From Alloscardovia theropitheci (GTDB lineage Bacteria; Actinomycetota; Actinomycetes; Actinomycetales; Bifidobacteriaceae): 64,000 nucleotides of DNA. The notes below the pieces were generated by a model. That model was not told the origin of the DNA. It was given only the letters and a program-made list of their open reading frames with translations, and did no database searches. The position numbers and the translations under genes were made by a program. Shown one piece after another: positions 10,713 to 20,520 of the stretch (within the stretch, counting starts at the first letter, position 1; each line of letters begins with the position of its first letter). The stretch lies in contig NZ_RXLP01000027.1 in assembly GCF_004332295.1 (NCBI RefSeq), forward strand, positions 1 through 64,000, in the 5' to 3' direction.

Positions 10713-11100
10713 ATTAACCCTTACGCTGTCATCTATCGGTTATCGATTAATTGTGTTTCTAATACCGGTATTCTTCTTATGTACCCTTTACCTTTATCGT
10801 AATAGCAAGTGCTGTACATATTAACCATTTATATGTCTTTATAGCAATAAGCTCAATCGTATGTATGATTAAAACATATATTAAAATTCACATATTTCAC
10901 ATATAAACTAACCTACTTTGCTCAATCTAAATATCGCACATACTCCGCTTGGTGCTGCAAGCCTTACCGCCTAATAATCTCGGTATAAAATCAATCCTTA
11001 GCATATCAATTTCCGCTCAATCGATTGCGACTCGAAGGCATGACCATTTATACCGACATTTGTGAGCCATTACCTACTAGCCAAAATGTCTTTGCGCAAA
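10713..11100. other. Intergenic region, no gene recognised
   Basis: AT-rich spacer between pth and the unknown gene at 11,101. It must hold the pth promoter. I found only short open frames under 30 codons on either strand and no strong hairpin or tRNA. Confidence 0.5.
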
Positions 11101-11610
11101 TCAAAAATGCCCGGCATTAAGGGTGCCATAAAAGAAGAACTCATGTGTGTGTGAATCGTAGAAGAACACGAGTAGACTTTTATCCTTAATTGTAATTTTT
11201 TGGTAGAAAAGTGTTGATGAACTCTCATGTGCAAGTGATATAGAAAATTCTTGATTCACATCGTATATGAGTCTGCTTACATCCACATTACGCTCAGATG
11301 TATTGAGAATATAACTTTCTTTAAGCTCAGAGATAGGAGAATAATTTACGGGATTCACGAGCGCATCAAGAGAGTGCCAATCGTTTTGATTAGCTACTTT
11401 AAGAGTCCCGTAACACAAAGTCGCATCCCATCCTTCTTCGGTATGGAGTGAATCTATTTTTACACGAGAAGGCAATTGAACTCCATACGAAGAAAGAAGA
11501 TACTCTTGATACCGATTCCTATACCATGTTGCAGCAAAACCAACGCTAATAAGGACAGCACAGACTGCTATGACGATGATAATTATTCGTGTGTCTTTCT
11601 TATTCATCAC
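11101..11610 (-). CDS. Membrane-anchored protein of unknown function
   Basis: I do not recognise this 169-residue protein. It has a lysine-containing N-terminus, then one hydrophobic segment (about residues 9-28), and a ~140-residue extracytoplasmic part rich in polar and aromatic residues with predicted beta strands. No lipobox cysteine is present, so it is more likely a membrane-anchored or secreted protein than a lipoprotein. It stands alone: the glg terminator lies 120 bp upstream and pth 388 bp downstream. Coding status is supported by length, an N-terminal targeting segment and strand context, but not by a known family. Confidence 0.6.
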   Translation of the reverse strand: MMNKKDTRIIIIVIAVCAVLISVGFAATWYRNRYQEYLLSSYGVQLPSRVKIDSLHTEEGWDATLCYGTLKVANQNDWHSLDALVNPVNYSPISELKESYILNTSERNVDVSRLIYDVNQEFSISLAHESSSTLFYQKITIKDKSLLVFFYDSHTHEFFFYGTLNAGHF

Positions 11611-11729
11611 CTTAATCAGCTCCGATTATTTAGCTTTATATATTCTAAGAATATAAAAATAACCGGTCACACAATACAAAACTGAGCAATACCATACAGT
11701 CTCTTCATATATCATCACACATAATTCAA

Positions 11730-11773
11730 GCGTGGAATCACGAGTAAGTTGTTACTATACCCTGATTCCACGC
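11730..11773 (-). terminator. Hairpin downstream of glgP
   Basis: Perfect 11-bp arms (11730-11740 and 11763-11773) with a 22-nt loop, about 185 bp past the glgP stop codon. On the minus strand it is followed by a weak T-rich stretch. It is the likely end of the glycogen operon transcript; the 3' flank on the plus strand is also T-rich. Confidence 0.5.
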
Positions 11774-11958
11774 CTGTTTTGATTTCACATACTCGGCAAA
11801 AGAGTGAACTAACATATGTGTGATTACTTTATTCACTCTACTCTGTCGTTCTACGGTACTCTAAACTTGCTTTGTCTCCAGCGCTACACACGATTGCGCA
11901 TTATGACAGACCTATACAAGGATCATGAGTACCAAGAAAGCACTTCTTGAGTAACGTG

Positions 11959-14382
11959 TTAGATACGATGCTTTCCGTGAGATGGAAGGCTCAAATTCCA
12001 AATCTCTTGAGCATATTGGCGGATAGTGTCATCTGATGTGAATTTATCAGAGTTGGCGATATTCGTCATGCTCATATGCATCCAGCGAGCGCGATCTGCA
12101 TAAAGCTGTGTCAAGTGCTCTTGAGCCTCTACATATGATGTGAAATCTTGGAGCAAGAAGTATTCATCGTTATAGGTAATGAGCGCATCGAAGATTTCAC
12201 TTCCCTCTCGCTGACAGTTCGGAATTGTCCCATCAACGAAAGTATTGACTACACGATGAATAACAGGGTCGTTATCATAGATACCACGTGAATAGTAATC
12301 ACGCGTAGCATAGTGGTTATAAACATCGTCTTTAGTCATACCAAAGATAACGATATTGTCGTCGCCTACCTCATCCTTGATTTCGATATTTGCGCCGTCA
12401 AGGGTCGCCATTGTTACAGCACCAGTCATCATAAACTTCATATTTGACGTGCCGGATGCCTCTTTAGAAGCCAAGGAAATCTGCTCAGATACGTTTGCTG
12501 CTGGGATAATGAGCTCAGCAAGGCTAACCCTATAATTCTCAAGGAATACTACTTTGAGCTTATCACCGATCTGCTCGTCATTATTAATGAGATTAGCTAA
12601 TTCATTAATAATCTTGATAATCGACTTCGCAAAATGATATCCAGGTGCTGCTTTTGCACCAAAGATAAAGACACGTGGAGTGAATTCACCCTCAGGATTA
12701 TCCTTAATATCCCAGTACAGCTTGATGATGTGCATGACGTTAAGAAGTTGACGCTTATATGCATGAAGACGTTTGACTTGCACATCAAAAATTGCATCGG
12801 TGGTTACATGAACACCTGTAGTTTGCTCAATATAATCTGCCAAACGTTGCTTAGCGAGTTGCTTGACTTCCCAGAAATCAGCTTGAGCTTGAGAATTATC
12901 AACGTATTCATTGAGCTTACGAAGCTCATGAATATCGCTTCTCCACCCCTGCCCGATCCACTTGTCAATCGTTTTCGACAATCCTGGGGCAGCTATCTGA
13001 GTCCAGCGACGTTGTACGATACCATTGGTCTTATTATTGAACTTCTCAGGAGAAACTTTGTAGAAGTCACGCAAAGTATCTTCTTTAAGCAGCTCTGTAT
13101 GAATCTGAGCTACACCATTAACACTATGCCCACCAATGATGGCCAAATGCGCCATATGGACTTGATTATTTCGTACGATACGCGTATTTTCAATCGTTTC
13201 GTAATCCACACCTTGGGCACTCATCTGAGCGGCATAACGATTATCAATTTCTACGATAATTTGATATACGCGTGGTAGCACATGAGCAAATAAACCAGTA
13301 TGCCACTTTTCCAATGCTTCAGAAAGAATCGTGTGATTGGTGTAACTCATCACCTTTTGAGTAGCATTCCACGCATCATCCCATTCAAGGCCATACTCAT
13401 CAATCAAAATTCGCATAAATTCCGCTGGAGCAACTGCTGGATGCGTATCATTTATATGAACCGATACCTTCTCATATATACGTTCCAGAGGAAGGCCCAA
13501 TTTGAGATAGGATTTAACGATTGTCTGAAGGCCTGCAGAAGTCATAAAATACTCTTGCATTAAGCGTAACTTTTTACCTTCATCGCTCGAATCATCAGGA
13601 TATAGGACAGCTGTAATGTCTTCGACCCGTCGACGATCTTCAATAGTTGGATAGCTAAGTTCATATTCTTCAGGAATTTCTACATCCCACAAACGCAAAT
13701 TATTAACTACTCCATTGCCGTAGCCTAGTTGTGGAACATCATATGGAACTGCACGCAACACCTGCGCATCACTATAGACAGGCTTGAGCTTGCCATTTCC
13801 CGCATCAGTCATATACACGTTTCCAAAGAAACGCACATCAACGATGTCGTGATCCTTACGCGTTTCCCATACGTTTCCGATAGAGCCAAACCATGCGTCA
13901 GGAAGTTCAACTTGATATCCGTTGACAATACGCTGCTTGAACAGACCATACTTATAGCGAAGACCGTTTCCGAAACCAGCGTATCCTGTGGTAGCAAGCG
14001 AATCCATGAATGCTGCAGCAAGACGACCTAAGCCACCGTTACCTAATGCCATATCATGTTCAGCTTGCTTCACCTGAGTAAAATCGATACCCAGCTGAGC
14101 GAAACCTTCTTTTACGACATCGAGAATCCCAAGATTAAGCAAATTAGTTTCTAGCATGCGTCCAGGTAAGAACTCAACAGAGAAATAGTACGCAATTTTG
14201 TCTTTATTTTCCTGCAGTTTTTTATTGCGCTCAATCCATAATGGCGTGTAATACTGCCTAATAGTATGCGCGAGAGCGACGAATAATTCTGATGGTGTCG
14301 CTGTAGAAAGAATCGTTTGTTGTTGCTCATTAAGAGTTAATTCAAAATCATGAATAAATTGTTCCGTTGTCAATTCCATCAT
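11959..14382 (-). CDS. glgP: Glycogen phosphorylase
   Basis: Releases glucose-1-phosphate from the non-reducing ends of glycogen or maltodextrin; PLP-dependent, GT35 family. The 807-residue length is usual. The substrate-site loop GNGGLGRLAAAFMDSLAT lies near 114-131. The PLP-lysine motif EASGTSNMKFMMTGA is near 645, followed by TLDGANIEI. The start is the first of two adjacent ATGs, behind GGAAGGAAG. It is the last gene of the glycogen cluster, 116 bp after glgA, with an inverted repeat between them. Its placement suggests that storage and mobilisation are transcribed together. A role in maltodextrin use is equally compatible with the sequence. Confidence 0.95.
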   Translation of the reverse strand: MMELTTEQFIHDFELTLNEQQQTILSTATPSELFVALAHTIRQYYTPLWIERNKKLQENKDKIAYYFSVEFLPGRMLETNLLNLGILDVVKEGFAQLGIDFTQVKQAEHDMALGNGGLGRLAAAFMDSLATTGYAGFGNGLRYKYGLFKQRIVNGYQVELPDAWFGSIGNVWETRKDHDIVDVRFFGNVYMTDAGNGKLKPVYSDAQVLRAVPYDVPQLGYGNGVVNNLRLWDVEIPEEYELSYPTIEDRRRVEDITAVLYPDDSSDEGKKLRLMQEYFMTSAGLQTIVKSYLKLGLPLERIYEKVSVHINDTHPAVAPAEFMRILIDEYGLEWDDAWNATQKVMSYTNHTILSEALEKWHTGLFAHVLPRVYQIIVEIDNRYAAQMSAQGVDYETIENTRIVRNNQVHMAHLAIIGGHSVNGVAQIHTELLKEDTLRDFYKVSPEKFNNKTNGIVQRRWTQIAAPGLSKTIDKWIGQGWRSDIHELRKLNEYVDNSQAQADFWEVKQLAKQRLADYIEQTTGVHVTTDAIFDVQVKRLHAYKRQLLNVMHIIKLYWDIKDNPEGEFTPRVFIFGAKAAPGYHFAKSIIKIINELANLINNDEQIGDKLKVVFLENYRVSLAELIIPAANVSEQISLASKEASGTSNMKFMMTGAVTMATLDGANIEIKDEVGDDNIVIFGMTKDDVYNHYATRDYYSRGIYDNDPVIHRVVNTFVDGTIPNCQREGSEIFDALITYNDEYFLLQDFTSYVEAQEHLTQLYADRARWMHMSMTNIANSDKFTSDDTIRQYAQEIWNLSLPSHGKHRI

Positions 14383-14398
14383 AAACTTCCTTCCACTC

Positions 14399-14467
14399 TA
14401 TGAGGAAAAGAGAACACTCTAGGTGATTTTATGAAAGAAGCGCACCATAATGGCACGCTTCCTCATA
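14399..14467 (-). promoter_or_regulatory. Intercistronic inverted repeat between glgA and glgP
   Basis: TATGAGGAA (14399-14407) and its complement (14459-14467) can pair around a 51-nt loop. A shorter stem GAAGCG/CGCTTC (14437-14442 with 14456-14461) uses part of the same right arm, so the two folds exclude each other. There is no T-tract, so an mRNA-stability or attenuation element is more likely than a strong terminator. Confidence 0.4.
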
Positions 14468-14498
14468 GAATCTTCATCTATTACTTATACACTCATTG

Positions 14499-15929
14499 TT
14501 ATACAAGTGAGCTGTATAATTCTTCATATTTTTGACATGCACTATCCCACGAAAAATCTACGAGCATCGCACGCGTCTGTAAATCAGTAAATTCATACGG
14601 ATGATTGATGTACACATCCATGAATTTGAGAACTGTTTGAGTAAACCAGAAACCGCTAAACTCTTGGAAACTAAAACCTGTACCCGTATGATTGAATTCG
14701 TTATATGGCTCCACGGTATCGCGTAGCCCACCTACTTCATGAACTACCGGAATACTTCCATACCGCATCGCCATCATTTGAGACAAACCACATGGTTCGA
14801 ATGCACTCGGCATAAGGAATCCATCACTGCCAGCATAAATTTGCTGAGCCAAATCAAGGTCAAAGGTAATTTGTGCGCTCACTTTATCCGGATAATTACT
14901 CGCGTACCACGAGAAAGCTTGTTCATATTGCGGATAGCCCGTTCCAAGTACTGCAATTTGTATATCTTGCTGGACAAGTGATTCTAGCTCACTGACTACG
15001 ATATCAAAACCTTTTTGATCTGTAAGTCTCGAGACGATACCAAAGAGTGGAACATCGGCACGTACTGGAAGCCCCAAACGTTCCTGTAATGCTGTCTTAT
15101 TCTTTTTCTTCCCGCTTCGATGGTGTGCAGAAAAATGATATGGAATTCGAGAATCTTTATTCGGATCAAATAGCTCAGTATCGATCCCATTAGTTATTCC
15201 GGAAGTCTTTCCAGACTCCATGCGTAATACCTGGTCTAGCCCACACCCGAATTCAGGTGTCATAATTTCCTGCGCATAACTTGGAGATACCGTGGTCACA
15301 CGGTCAGCATACAGAATACCCGTTTTAAGCCAATTCAGGCAATTATTCCATCTTACAGTTCCATCTTCGTAGCGCTCTTGACCTACCCCAAATAGATCAC
15401 CAAGCATTCCCGGATCATATTCACCTTGGAATTGCATATTATGAATAGTCAAAACTGTACGAATTGAGTGATATGCATTAATCCAACGATACTTTTCTTT
15501 TAACAAGAATGGGATCATTGCTGTGTGATAGTCATTGACATGCATCACATCAGGAATGAAATTAATCTTTTCTAATGCCTCAATAGCAGCAAGCTGGAAG
15601 AAAGCGAAACGCTCGCCATCATCCATGTCGCCATAAACATGTCCGCGGAAGAAATAATGTTCGTTGTCGATAAAGTAAAACGTTACTCCTGAAAGGGTAT
15701 ACCGTTTAATCCCTACATACTCGTGTCGCCATCCTACATTCGTGTAGAAATACATGACGTCTTCCATGTCCTGCCCAAATTTACGATCAACTTCGTCATA
15801 ATATGGCATCAGCACAGCAACATCATGCCCACGTGTTGCAAGAGATTTAGGTAATGCTCCTATAACATCGCCAAGCCCGCCTACTTTTGCAAAAGGAGCT
15901 CCTTCTGCAGCAACGAACATTATTTTCAT
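14499..15929 (-). CDS. glgA: Glycogen synthase (ADP-glucose, GT5 family)
   Basis: Transfers glucose from ADP-glucose to the growing alpha-1,4-glucan. At 476 residues it is the standard bacterial GT5 enzyme. It shows the N-terminal ADP-glucose motif AKVGGLGDV (about 14-22), the loop [26 protein letters not shown], and the C-terminal [18 protein letters not shown] (catalytic Glu). The ATG is preceded by GAGGAAG. Only 2 bp separate it from glgD, implying coupled translation. This GT5 type resembles Firmicutes enzymes, whereas many Actinobacteria use a GT4 enzyme (GlgM), which supports acquisition with glgC, glgD and glgB. Confidence 0.96.
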   Translation of the reverse strand: MKIMFVAAEGAPFAKVGGLGDVIGALPKSLATRGHDVAVLMPYYDEVDRKFGQDMEDVMYFYTNVGWRHEYVGIKRYTLSGVTFYFIDNEHYFFRGHVYGDMDDGERFAFFQLAAIEALEKINFIPDVMHVNDYHTAMIPFLLKEKYRWINAYHSIRTVLTIHNMQFQGEYDPGMLGDLFGVGQERYEDGTVRWNNCLNWLKTGILYADRVTTVSPSYAQEIMTPEFGCGLDQVLRMESGKTSGITNGIDTELFDPNKDSRIPYHFSAHHRSGKKKNKTALQERLGLPVRADVPLFGIVSRLTDQKGFDIVVSELESLVQQDIQIAVLGTGYPQYEQAFSWYASNYPDKVSAQITFDLDLAQQIYAGSDGFLMPSAFEPCGLSQMMAMRYGSIPVVHEVGGLRDTVEPYNEFNHTGTGFSFQEFSGFWFTQTVLKFMDVYINHPYEFTDLQTRAMLVDFSWDSACQKYEELYSSLV

Positions 15930-15931
15930 GA

Positions 15932-17074
15932 CTAATCTTCCTCTCGCACGATATCGTCAGTAACTATCGAATTCTTAACCACAACTACTGGGTTTTGTGC
16001 CGTACCTTTGATTGTAACGCCAGGCGAAACAACCACATTCTTATCCAGTATCGCATATTCGACATGCGCACCTTCACCTATTGTGACTTTAGAGAAGGCA
16101 ACAGTACATTCCACGTGCGAACCTGTTTCGATACGGCAATTTCGGGAAACGATAGAATGGCGCACTTCTCCCTTGATAAGACTTCCCGAGGCAAATTGCG
16201 AATCTTCAATAGTGCATTCAGGAGAAAAGTATGTCGCTTCCTCATTCTTCACTTTCGTATACACTTTTTGATTCGAATACAAAAGTGAATAGAAATGTTC
16301 AGGCTCGAGCATATCCATATTTGCTTTAAAATACGAGCGAACAGACATAATATTCGCTAAATATCCTGTATAACTGAAAGCCAGAGCACTATGCTGTTCG
16401 AGATGACTCCTCAGCAAGAAACGCAATTTTCGTGGATGCTCTTTAAGCACTTCAGCTTCCATACGTTCTATAAGCCATGCGGTATCAAGGACATAAATAT
16501 CAGTGGACATATTAACAAGTGCATCATCTGATGTAACTCCACCTTTACCGATGACTCTATCATTATCAGAAATAGTTAAAACCTCATTGGCTGCCGTCAC
16601 CATAGAGCCTGGAACGCGCTTATACACCACGGTAATTTTGCTATTGTTAGCCTCTGAGACGCGAATTACTTGACCGAGGTCAATATTGCATAAAATATCG
16701 CATCCCATGTAAATCGTGCGATCGCTACCCGAACGCTTTAAAAACGTGAGTAGTTGTTCGTAATAATCACGATCTGTTGTAGACTCATTGTGCTCGGTAT
16801 TATAGAATCCTAAATACCAGTGGCTCAGCAGCGTATCAAGACCCCATTCACGACCACTTCGTACATGGTCAAAAATAGAGCTTATATTTTTACGTTGGAA
16901 AATACCGTAAATGCTATGTACGCCTGCATTGACAAGGCTGGAAAGTTGGAAATCGATAAGACGATACTTTCCATCAAATGGCAGACTTGCGAGTGGTCTT
17001 TTCTGCGTAAGACCTTCCATTTCAGGATAACCAATAGTATTTCCTAAAATTGCAGTATATTTATCAAGCTTCAT
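15932..17074 (-). CDS. glgD: GlgD, non-catalytic partner subunit of ADP-glucose pyrophosphorylase
   Basis: GlgD is a GlgC paralogue that forms a heterotetramer with GlgC and raises its activity; it is best known from Firmicutes. The 380-residue protein has the nucleotidyltransferase fold (about 1-250) and a C-terminal left-handed beta helix. Key GlgC residues are altered: the usual LAGGxGxRL loop is replaced by [15 protein letters not shown], and the catalytic aspartate motif reads [20 protein letters not shown] is retained. It overlaps glgC by 11 bp and sits 2 bp before glgA. These changes distinguish it from a second GlgC with good confidence. Its presence in a bifidobacterial genome is unusual. 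Confidence 0.93.
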   Translation of the reverse strand: MKLDKYTAILGNTIGYPEMEGLTQKRPLASLPFDGKYRLIDFQLSSLVNAGVHSIYGIFQRKNISSIFDHVRSGREWGLDTLLSHWYLGFYNTEHNESTTDRDYYEQLLTFLKRSGSDRTIYMGCDILCNIDLGQVIRVSEANNSKITVVYKRVPGSMVTAANEVLTISDNDRVIGKGGVTSDDALVNMSTDIYVLDTAWLIERMEAEVLKEHPRKLRFLLRSHLEQHSALAFSYTGYLANIMSVRSYFKANMDMLEPEHFYSLLYSNQKVYTKVKNEEATYFSPECTIEDSQFASGSLIKGEVRHSIVSRNCRIETGSHVECTVAFSKVTIGEGAHVEYAILDKNVVVSPGVTIKGTAQNPVVVVKNSIVTDDIVREED

Positions 17075-18218
17075 CTGGGATACCTACCACTTCGTTGTAA
17101 CCGACTACTTGAACTTCTCCATTACCGGTTTCCTCTGAGCCATCAATGACCACCCCTTCACCGATAACCGCACCTTCGCCGATAATAGCTCGCTTAATAT
17201 GAGCATGAGGGCCGATAACTACACCGCTCATAATAAAGGAATCTTCAATAATCGCGCCTTCTTTGACCTGGACATTTGTCGATAAAATGGAATGATTTAC
17301 TGTGCCGCTGATAAAGCAGCCATCAACTACTAATGAGTCATGTACTTGAGCATTTCCATCAACAAAATGTGGAGGCGAAATGAGATTCTTAGAGTAAATC
17401 TTCCATGAACGATCGCGAGTATGGAGAGCATTATCCTCACCAATATACTCCATATTTGCTTCCCACAGGGAATCAATCGTTCCTACATCTTTCCAATATC
17501 CCTTGAAATTATAGGTATATACTCGCTCATCAGCCTTGAGATAAGATGGAATCACATTCTTGCCAAAATCTAGCATATTAATCCCATTCTTATCAGCATT
17601 AATTAATAATTCACGAAGTCTCGACCACGTAAATATATAAATGCCCATGGATGCTTTAGTGGACTTAGGATGTTCAGGTTTTTCCTCAAACTCTACGATA
17701 CGACCGTTGGAATCAGTATTCATAATTCCAAAACGAGAAGCTTCATCGAGAGGAACATCGATAACTGCCACAGTCAGCGAAGCGTTATTTTCTTTATGCT
17801 GGCGAAGCATATCGTCATAGTCCATCTTATAAATATGATCGCCTGAAAGAATCAGTACATATTCTGGGTCGATACTGTCAATATAAGCAATATTTTGATA
17901 TACCGCATGACTCGTTCCTTGGAACCAACGATTGCCTTCTACAGCAGAATATGGTTGTAGAACAGTAACGCCGGAATCCACTCCATTGAGTCCCCAGCTG
18001 GAGCCATTTCCTATATGCTCGTTAAGAATTAACGGCTGATACTGTGTAATAACTCCAACATTGCGAATCCCTGAATTTGCACAATTTGATAGAGCAAAGT
18101 CAATGATACGATACCGCCCACCAAACTGTACCGCTGGTTTAGCAATGTGCTGAGTAAGTTTTCCTAAGCGTGAACCTTGCCCACCAGCCAAGATCAATGC
18201 TAATAGTTCTGTCGACAT
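17064..18218 (-). CDS. glgC: Glucose-1-phosphate adenylyltransferase
   Basis: Makes ADP-glucose from ATP and glucose-1-phosphate, the committed step of glycogen synthesis. The 384-residue protein has the intact nucleotide loop [10 protein letters not shown] (about 10-19), [15 protein letters not shown], the catalytic [12 protein letters not shown] (Asp near 129) and [12 protein letters not shown], followed by a left-handed beta helix (about 280-370). The ATG follows AAGGGGATAACA. It overlaps glgD by 11 bp and lies 38 bp after glgB. The effector type was not inferred. In Firmicutes GlgC is often weakly active unless paired with GlgD, which fits the tight coupling here. Confidence 0.96.
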   Translation of the reverse strand: MSTELLALILAGGQGSRLGKLTQHIAKPAVQFGGRYRIIDFALSNCANSGIRNVGVITQYQPLILNEHIGNGSSWGLNGVDSGVTVLQPYSAVEGNRWFQGTSHAVYQNIAYIDSIDPEYVLILSGDHIYKMDYDDMLRQHKENNASLTVAVIDVPLDEASRFGIMNTDSNGRIVEFEEKPEHPKSTKASMGIYIFTWSRLRELLINADKNGINMLDFGKNVIPSYLKADERVYTYNFKGYWKDVGTIDSLWEANMEYIGEDNALHTRDRSWKIYSKNLISPPHFVDGNAQVHDSLVVDGCFISGTVNHSILSTNVQVKEGAIIEDSFIMSGVVIGPHAHIKRAIIGEGAVIGEGVVIDGSEETGNGEVQVVGYNEVVGIPDEA

Positions 18219-18256
18219 TGTTATCCCCTTTCCTTTTTTGACTTGCGCTGTGAACG

Positions 18257-20401
18257 CTAAGATTCTGATTTCTTCGATGAATGGGCAGAATCTTTATCTT
18301 TTTTATTCTTCTTTTTAGTTATAGCTTTGGTTTTTACTTTGTCTTTGGCTTTGCTCTTAGCTTTCTCGTTAAGCGGCTTCGATGCTTTATCTGACTTGTC
18401 AGATTTGCTCGAACTATCCGACTGCTTGTCAGCCTTCTTGCCGGTCTTCTTGTTCGACTTCTTATCCGCCTTCTTCCTGCCACTCTTTTTCGTCGTACCC
18501 TTATCAGCCTTCTTTTTCTGATTGGTACGATCTTTACGCACAAGCTTCCAGATGCTTGCACCCATCGCAGGCGCAGTAAAGCTTAGAGTCTGACCATAAT
18601 CCTTCCACAAGCCCTCTTGAGTATGAGTTGGTGGATTAGTATCTTTCCATACACCGCCAAAATCACTCATTTCAGTATTCCAGATCTCTTCATATTCTCC
18701 AGCAATAGGAACACCAATCGTAAAATTACGACGTTCCACTGGCGCCATATTGAAGACGCAGACCAGGAATTCTCCTTTATCATTTTTACGAATAAACGAC
18801 AAAACGCTCTCATTCGTATTATCCGCATCAATGATTTCTTGACCCTCATAGCTATCATCAATTTTCCATAACGGTGAATTATCCTTATAGAATTGATTAA
18901 GCTGTGACGTGAAATATTGCATGCAAGAATTCATGGAGTCATTAAGATTTCCCCACTCGAGTTGCTCATCATATTTCCATTCGAGGAATTGGCCATATTC
19001 ACTCCCCATAAAAAGAAGCTTTTTACCCGGATGGCACATTTGATATGTCAACAAAGTTCGCAATCCTGCGAACTGATTGTACCTATCTCCCCACATTTTA
19101 TGCATAAGGCTCTTTTTGCCGTGAACAACTTCATCATGCGAGAATGGCAAAATGAAGTTCTCAGCAAACGCATACATAAAGCTAAACGTGATGAGATTGA
19201 AATCATACTTACGATAGATAGGATCTTCCTCAAAGAATTCAAGGACATCATTCATCCATCCCATATTCCACTTGTAATCAAATCCAAGAGCTTCCCATTC
19301 AATTGGACCTGTTACTTTGGTATCGCTCGAACTTTCTTCTGCAATCATCATGACATCTGGATAGTAGCCTTTTATGACAGCATTCATCTTCTGGAGGAAG
19401 TAGAAGCCTTCATAATTTCGTGTACCGCCATCCTTATTTGGAGTCCATGGACCGATGTCATAATTGCGATAAATCATATTGCTTACCGCGTCGACGCGAA
19501 TACCATCAAGATGATAATAATCAATCCAGAATTTGAGACTCGAAATCAAGAACGACTGAACCTGATTCTTACCCAAATCAAAATTGAGCGCTCCCCAACC
19601 GCGATTATGCGCGCGATCCGAGTCCTCGTACTCAAACGTTGGAGTCCCATCATAATATGCCAATGCATCATCGTTGACCGTAAAATGACCTGGCACCCAG
19701 TCAACTATGACGCCAATATTATTAAGATGACATTCTTCAACAAATTCTTGGAAGTCTTCAGGCGTTCCATATGAATGTTCTAAAGCGAAATACCCCATGA
19801 GCTGATATCCCCAACTCATTCCCAGAGGATGAGCCATAAGCGGCATAAACTCTATATGCGTATAGTTCATCTTTACCGCATATGGGATAAGCTCTTCTTT
19901 AAGCTCCTTAAATGTATATGGTGTGCCATCTTCATGCGCTTTCCATGAACCGGCATGCACTTCATAAATATTTACCGGTCGGTTTCTAAAACCTAAGTGC
20001 TTTCTGCGACCCATCCATAGACCATCATGCCATTTTTTCTCAGGATAATTCGTAATTATCGCAGCAGTACCTGGACGTGGCTCAAGATAGAACGCGAATG
20101 GATCAATTTTTTCGATCTGTGCCCCATCCGCACGCGTGACAAGATATTTATATCTCTGCCCAATTTGAGGCTTATCCGTAAATACTTCCCACACGCCTGC
20201 GTCATTGCAACTCATAGGAACGGGTTGCTGCCTCCAGCCCGTAAAATCACCTATAAGCGCTACTGCCTGAGCATGCGGCGCCCATACTCGAAATGTATAT
20301 CCCCTTGTCCCATTTTGTTCATCTCCATGAAACCCAAAATAATGTTGGGCATGAAAATTTTCTCCAGTTCCAAAGGTCCTTAATGCCTCTCCTTGCATCA
20401 T
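18257..20401 (-). CDS. glgB: 1,4-alpha-glucan branching enzyme with lysine-rich C-terminal tail
   Basis: Forms alpha-1,6 branches in glycogen (GH13). A carbohydrate-binding module lies at about 20-120 and the catalytic barrel at about 150-520, with nucleophile motif [10 protein letters not shown], acid/base region MIAEESSS, and transition-state motif [15 protein letters not shown]. The C-terminal beta domain ends near [10 protein letters not shown] (about 615-624). After that come about 90 residues made almost entirely of Lys, Ser, Asp, Ala and Thr (for example [21 protein letters not shown]), which ordinary GlgB proteins lack. A GTG at 20410 is also in frame, but the ATG at 20401 is better spaced from AGAGGG. 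The tail is probably disordered and could bind polyanions or tether the enzyme. Confidence 0.94.
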   Translation of the reverse strand: MMQGEALRTFGTGENFHAQHYFGFHGDEQNGTRGYTFRVWAPHAQAVALIGDFTGWRQQPVPMSCNDAGVWEVFTDKPQIGQRYKYLVTRADGAQIEKIDPFAFYLEPRPGTAAIITNYPEKKWHDGLWMGRRKHLGFRNRPVNIYEVHAGSWKAHEDGTPYTFKELKEELIPYAVKMNYTHIEFMPLMAHPLGMSWGYQLMGYFALEHSYGTPEDFQEFVEECHLNNIGVIVDWVPGHFTVNDDALAYYDGTPTFEYEDSDRAHNRGWGALNFDLGKNQVQSFLISSLKFWIDYYHLDGIRVDAVSNMIYRNYDIGPWTPNKDGGTRNYEGFYFLQKMNAVIKGYYPDVMMIAEESSSDTKVTGPIEWEALGFDYKWNMGWMNDVLEFFEEDPIYRKYDFNLITFSFMYAFAENFILPFSHDEVVHGKKSLMHKMWGDRYNQFAGLRTLLTYQMCHPGKKLLFMGSEYGQFLEWKYDEQLEWGNLNDSMNSCMQYFTSQLNQFYKDNSPLWKIDDSYEGQEIIDADNTNESVLSFIRKNDKGEFLVCVFNMAPVERRNFTIGVPIAGEYEEIWNTEMSDFGGVWKDTNPPTHTQEGLWKDYGQTLSFTAPAMGASIWKLVRKDRTNQKKKADKGTTKKSGRKKADKKSNKKTGKKADKQSDSSSKSDKSDKASKPLNEKAKSKAKDKVKTKAITKKKNKKDKDSAHSSKKSES

Positions 20402-20520
20402 AATTGCCACCCCTCTTTTATGTTGCTTTCCCTCTTCAGTATAAGCACATAAAAATAAAAATGCGAGGAGAATCTCAAATTAATTCATTTACTGAAATTT
20501 TGAACAAAATAAGTTATCAA

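Noticed and set aside
10950-11080. Short minus-strand frame (about 25 codons) starting MLRIDFIPRLL
   Set aside because: Too short, no conserved context and no clear ribosome-binding site.
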